Part shown: positions 6,503 to 8,201 of the stretch, in pieces
Position numbering within the stretch: position 1 is the first letter of the stretch
How the letters are laid out: each line of letters opens with the position of its first letter
Origin: Rhodospirillaceae bacterium
GTDB taxonomy: Bacteria > Pseudomonadota > Alphaproteobacteria > MPNO01 > UBA2964
Assembly: GCA_002712335.1 (NCBI GenBank)
Contig: PATI01000037.1
Span: 11,250 to 19,450, forward strand
DNA length: 8,201 bases
Reading direction: 5' to 3'
Program-made: the position numbers and the translations under genes
The notes under the pieces: model-generated
What the model was told of the DNA's origin: nothing
Seen by the model: the letters and a program-made list of their open reading frames with translations, nothing else
Databases searched by the model: none

Positions 6503-7717
6503 TTAACTCAACATGTCTTCTTTACAGCTCCTATCTGGATCTATCATATAATCTCTAGTAAGGGGAACCGCATCCATTGTTTTTGTTATTTGAATTTGAA
6601 AAACCACTAAGCCAAGGTTTCTAAAGCCAACTTCACATAAAACCAGATAAATTTCCCACATAGGGCAGAATTTTTGATCATAAATTTCAGCTACATCGTC
6701 CCATTGATTGATAAATTTTTTCCTCCATAATCTTAGTGTTTTAGCATAATGAAGTCTTAAGACCTCAATGTCTGTAACCATTAGTTTAGTTGGTTCAATT
6801 GCTTTTAAAACTTGGGATAGTGAAGGTAAATCTGCTCCGGGAAATATATATTTTCGAATAAATGGATTTATTGGGTGGGGTGTATCAATGCGACCTATAA
6901 AATGTAAAACCATTACTCCATTATGTTTCAATATTCCGTTAATTTTTTCGAAAAATTCTCGGTAGTTCCTTGTTCCAACATGTTCAAACATTCCGACTGA
7001 GACGATACGGTCAAAAATTTCATCCTCATTCCGGTAATCCTGGAGTTTAAATGTTACTTTTTCTGACTTTTTTAATATTTTTGCTCGTTTTATAGATATT
7101 TCATACTGTTCTTCTGATAAGGTTATTCCTTTCACATTAATATCTGCTGTTTTTGCTAAATACAGAGCTAAACCTCCCCATCGAGAACCGATGTCGAGTA
7201 TTTTTTGACCTTTTTCCAATATCAATTTAGCAGCTATGTGGTTTTTTTTATCCAATTTAGCTTTTTCTAAGTCAGTACTGTTAGTTGTAAAATAAGCACA
7301 AGAATATTGGCGGTCTGAATCTAAAAAAATACTATAAAGTTTGTCAGATAGGTCATAATGATGGGCTACGTTAAGCCTCGCTTTTCGTATCGGGTTATAT
7401 TGACCCAGCGAAGAAAAGTTTAAACATCTTAAGAATCTATAGAATTTTGAATTTTCAAAACGACGAAAGTTTTTGCTCGCTATATCTAGGAAATCATACA
7501 AATTTCCATCTTGGATCGTTAGTGTACCTTTCATGTAGGCTTCCGGCATTCGTAGAGTTGGGCTAAAAATTAGGGATAATCTTTTCAAATTTTTGTGAAG
7601 AAGTACTGTGCAAACGGGTTCAGTATCGTCTCCAATTAAATAAGAAGAACCCTTTTGATCAACAAGCCGAAAAGCCCCCTCCTTAAATATAAATTTTAGT
7701 AAACCTATAAATATCAT
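6503..7717 (-). CDS. cfa: Cyclopropane-fatty-acyl-phospholipid synthase
   Basis: A SAM-dependent enzyme that adds a methylene bridge across the double bond of unsaturated acyl chains in membrane phospholipids, usually in stationary phase or under stress. The 404 residues contain the N-terminal substrate domain (YMKGTLTIQDGNLYDFLDI, 61-79), then VAHHYDLSDKLY (117-128) and the SAM fold. The five residues matching the E. coli Cfa active site and bicarbonate site are present: C140 (QYSCAY), E245 (VGMFEHVG), H272 and I274 (LHFIG), and Y324. The glycine-rich SAM motif reads LDIGSRWGG (174-182), where E. coli has DIGCGWGG, so an Arg replaces the middle Gly. The ATG has a strong GGGAGG nine bases upstream. 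The gene looks more AT-rich than the dnaB operon. It is a stand-alone unit, separated from dnaB by 201 bases and divergent from the lipoprotein gene. Confidence 0.94.
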   Translation of the reverse strand: MIFIGLLKFIFKEGAFRLVDQKGSSYLIGDDTEPVCTVLLHKNLKRLSLIFSPTLRMPEAYMKGTLTIQDGNLYDFLDIASKNFRRFENSKFYRFLRCLNFSSLGQYNPIRKARLNVAHHYDLSDKLYSIFLDSDRQYSCAYFTTNSTDLEKAKLDKKNHIAAKLILEKGQKILDIGSRWGGLALYLAKTADINVKGITLSEEQYEISIKRAKILKKSEKVTFKLQDYRNEDEIFDRIVSVGMFEHVGTRNYREFFEKINGILKHNGVMVLHFIGRIDTPHPINPFIRKYIFPGADLPSLSQVLKAIEPTKLMVTDIEVLRLHYAKTLRLWRKKFINQWDDVAEIYDQKFCPMWEIYLVLCEVGFRNLGLVVFQIQITKTMDAVPLTRDYMIDPDRSCKEDMLS

Positions 7718-7718
7718 G

Positions 7719-7742
7719 GCGCTAATCCTCCCAAAAAAGCGC
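7719..7742 (-). promoter_or_regulatory. cfa ribosome binding site within a potential hairpin loop
   Basis: A strong Shine-Dalgarno GGGAGG (7732-7727) lies nine bases before the cfa ATG. It is flanked by GCGCT (7742-7738) and AGCGC (7723-7719), which could pair into a 5-bp GC-rich stem with the Shine-Dalgarno exposed in a 14-base loop. The ribosome binding site is secure; a functional hairpin is only a possibility. Confidence 0.6.
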
Positions 7743-7835
7743 GTAATAAATAAAAATTAACTATAGTCTTTTAAATTCTGCAAGTTCTTTTGAATTAAAA
7801 TAATCACCTTTCGTTTTTATCTACGTAGTTTAAAT

Positions 7836-7929
7836 ATAGTAAAAACTGTTATAGTTTGATGTATTTTGACAAAAATGTGATGCATATATTGCATGATCGG
7901 TATGCAATATTTTAGATTGTTTTTACTAT
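7836..7929. repeat. Long-range 11-bp inverted repeat
   Basis: ATAGTAAAAAC at 7836-7846 is the exact reverse complement of GTTTTTACTAT at 7919-7929. The arms are 72 bases apart and enclose the ATGCAT-like motif cluster. This may be two copies of one protein-binding site or the base of a long stem. In such AT-rich sequence chance is also possible. Confidence 0.5.
7857..7910. promoter_or_regulatory. Candidate operator: phased ATGYAW motifs and 9-bp inverted repeat
   Basis: ATATTGCAT (7886-7894) and ATGCAATAT (7902-7910) form a perfect 9-bp inverted repeat around a 7-base spacer, a typical layout for a dimeric regulator. On the plus strand ATGTAT, ATGCAT and ATGCAA begin at 7859, 7880 and 7902, steps of 21 and 22 bases, close to two helical turns. 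TGATGTAT and TGATGCAT (7857 and 7878) extend the first two matches. The cluster follows a perfect TTGACA at 7866. Binding by a regulator of either flanking gene is inferred, and no regulator family is implied. Confidence 0.45.
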
Positions 7930-8033
7930 TAATCTGAATTAATAAGTTTGAATTAAGTTTATTTTTTTTATGGTATTTGCTTTATAAAAAGAAATAATTA
8001 TAAATTTTTGATAGAATCAGTATCCTACTAGCT

Positions 8034-8039
8034 TATAAT
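8034..8039 (+). promoter_or_regulatory. Candidate -10 box for the lipoprotein gene
   Basis: A perfect TATAAT lies 82 bases before the lipoprotein ATG and would give a leader of roughly 75 bases. The best -35-like sequence, TTGATA (8008-8013), is 20 bases upstream, which is longer than the usual 16-18. Any promoter here may therefore depend on an activator or may start elsewhere. Confidence 0.35.
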
Positions 8040-8083
8040 TAAATTTTGTTGTATGGGTACTACTATTGGGTTTTATGACTTTT

Positions 8084-8107
8084 ACAGGCTACATGAAAAA
8101 AGCCTGT
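8084..8107 (+). promoter_or_regulatory. Leader hairpin before the lipoprotein ribosome binding site
   Basis: ACAGGCT (8084-8090) and AGCCTGT (8101-8107) are perfect reverse complements with a 10-base A-rich loop. The stem ends one base before the AGGAG at 8109-8113. It is not followed by a T run, so it is not an intrinsic terminator. A role in mRNA stability or translation is inferred. Confidence 0.4.
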
Positions 8108-8108
8108 C

Positions 8109-8113
8109 AGGAG
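8109..8113 (+). promoter_or_regulatory. Lipoprotein gene ribosome binding site
   Basis: AGGAG is followed after eight bases by the ATG at 8122. This decides the start over an in-frame upstream ATG at 8053, which has no Shine-Dalgarno sequence and would place a charged 23-residue extension before the signal peptide. Confidence 0.8.
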
Positions 8114-8121
8114 AAATTAAG

Positions 8122-8201
8122 ATGAAGTTTGGAAAAACGCTTTTAATTTTGGCTTTGCCATTGGCACTTGGATTAAGCGGGTGCGAGACCCCAAGCGAGG
8201 G
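8122..8201 (+). CDS. Lipoprotein, N-terminal part (partial)
   Basis: The first 26 codons of a plus-strand gene that runs off the window. The product starts with a classic bacterial lipoprotein signal: a short basic region (MKFGK), a hydrophobic core (TLLILALPLALG) and the lipobox LSGC, with C21 as the predicted lipid-modified residue after signal peptidase II cleavage. The mature protein would begin CETPSE and sit in the periplasm, anchored to the inner or outer membrane; residue 22 is Glu, so there is no Asp at +2 (the E. coli inner-membrane retention signal). The start is set by AGGAG eight bases upstream. Too little is visible to name a family. It is divergent from cfa and shares its 404-base intergenic region, so the two could share a regulator. 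Confidence 0.8.
   Translation, partial: MKFGKTLLILALPLALGLSGCETPSE

Larger units (their letters stand above)
7718..8121. other. AT-rich divergent intergenic region (cfa / lipoprotein)
   Basis: This 404-base gap between two divergently read genes has no convincing coding frame and must hold the control regions of both. It contains a perfect TTGACA on the plus strand (7866-7871) without a good -10 at the right distance, a TATAAT on the plus strand (8034-8039), and several TATA-like boxes on the minus strand toward cfa (for example TATAAC at 7853-7848). None forms a clear -35/-10 pair for cfa. TGAATTAA occurs three times (7791, 7935, 7949), and CTACGTAG (7821-7828) is a perfect palindrome. No GC-rich stem followed by a T run, as expected of a terminator, was seen. 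Confidence 0.7.

Noticed and set aside
3756..6965. Plus-strand open frames opposite alr (3756-4037) and cfa (6768-6965)
   Set aside because: Both are antisense shadows of strongly supported genes and have no domain or context support.
7880..7915. An 11-codon plus-strand frame (MHILHDRYAIF)
   Set aside because: It has no ribosome binding site and coincides with the inverted-repeat cluster, which explains the sequence better.
8084..8107. Rho-independent terminator upstream of the lipoprotein gene
   Set aside because: The stem is followed by CAGGAG on the plus strand and AAAAG on the minus strand; neither strand has the T run required.
8053..8121. In-frame upstream ATG that would add 23 residues to the lipoprotein
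   Set aside because: It has no Shine-Dalgarno sequence, and the added charged residues would spoil a textbook lipoprotein signal peptide beginning at 8122.
7718..8121. A hidden tRNA, small RNA, CRISPR array or insertion-sequence remnant in the large intergenic region
   Set aside because: No cloverleaf or CCA-end pattern, no regularly spaced long repeats, no terminal repeats with target duplication and no terminator-like stem were seen. The TGAATTAA and ATGCAT-like words are too short to mark such elements.

Overview
The window reads as a chromosomal segment of an AT-rich alphaproteobacterium. Two things support this. One is the gene order dnaB, alr, mlaE, mlaF, radA, cvpA, all on the minus strand. 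The other is DnaB, which carries the loop between Walker A and the SLEMS motif that I know from alphaproteobacterial DnaB proteins. A marine or free-living, low-GC lineage is plausible, but that is inference from base composition only.

Layout, left to right. Positions 1-26 hold the first eight codons of another minus-strand gene, which starts on the last base of the cvpA stop codon; by synteny it may be purF. Positions 26-6301 are one tightly packed minus-strand run. In transcription order it is dnaB (replicative helicase), alr (alanine racemase), mlaE and mlaF (permease and ATPase of an MCE-type lipid transporter), radA (recombination/branch-migration helicase) and cvpA (membrane protein). 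Gaps are -4 to +39 bases and no terminator is visible inside, so the run looks like one operon linking replication, wall precursor supply, outer-membrane lipid asymmetry and DNA repair. A 201-base spacer (6302-6502) carries a plausible dnaB promoter with a TATAAT -10 box, followed at about the expected transcript start by two overlapping inverted repeats that run into the ribosome binding site.

Positions 6503-7717 hold a complete cyclopropane-fatty-acid synthase gene, also minus strand, with its own strong Shine-Dalgarno sequence. It has all five active-site residues expected from E. coli Cfa, but an Arg in the middle of its SAM-binding glycine motif. Positions 7718-8121 are a 404-base, very AT-rich divergent intergenic region with a cluster of ATGCAT-like motifs, a 9-bp inverted repeat and an 11-bp long-range inverted repeat. 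At 8122 a plus-strand gene for a small lipoprotein begins and runs off the window. Its leader contains a hairpin and a 16-codon upstream reading frame that overlaps its start codon.

The protein-coding content is ordinary housekeeping. I found no new defence system, mobile element, CRISPR array, tRNA or rRNA. The less explained signals are in the three untranslated regions (upstream of dnaB, cfa and the lipoprotein gene), and all regulatory readings of them are inference.
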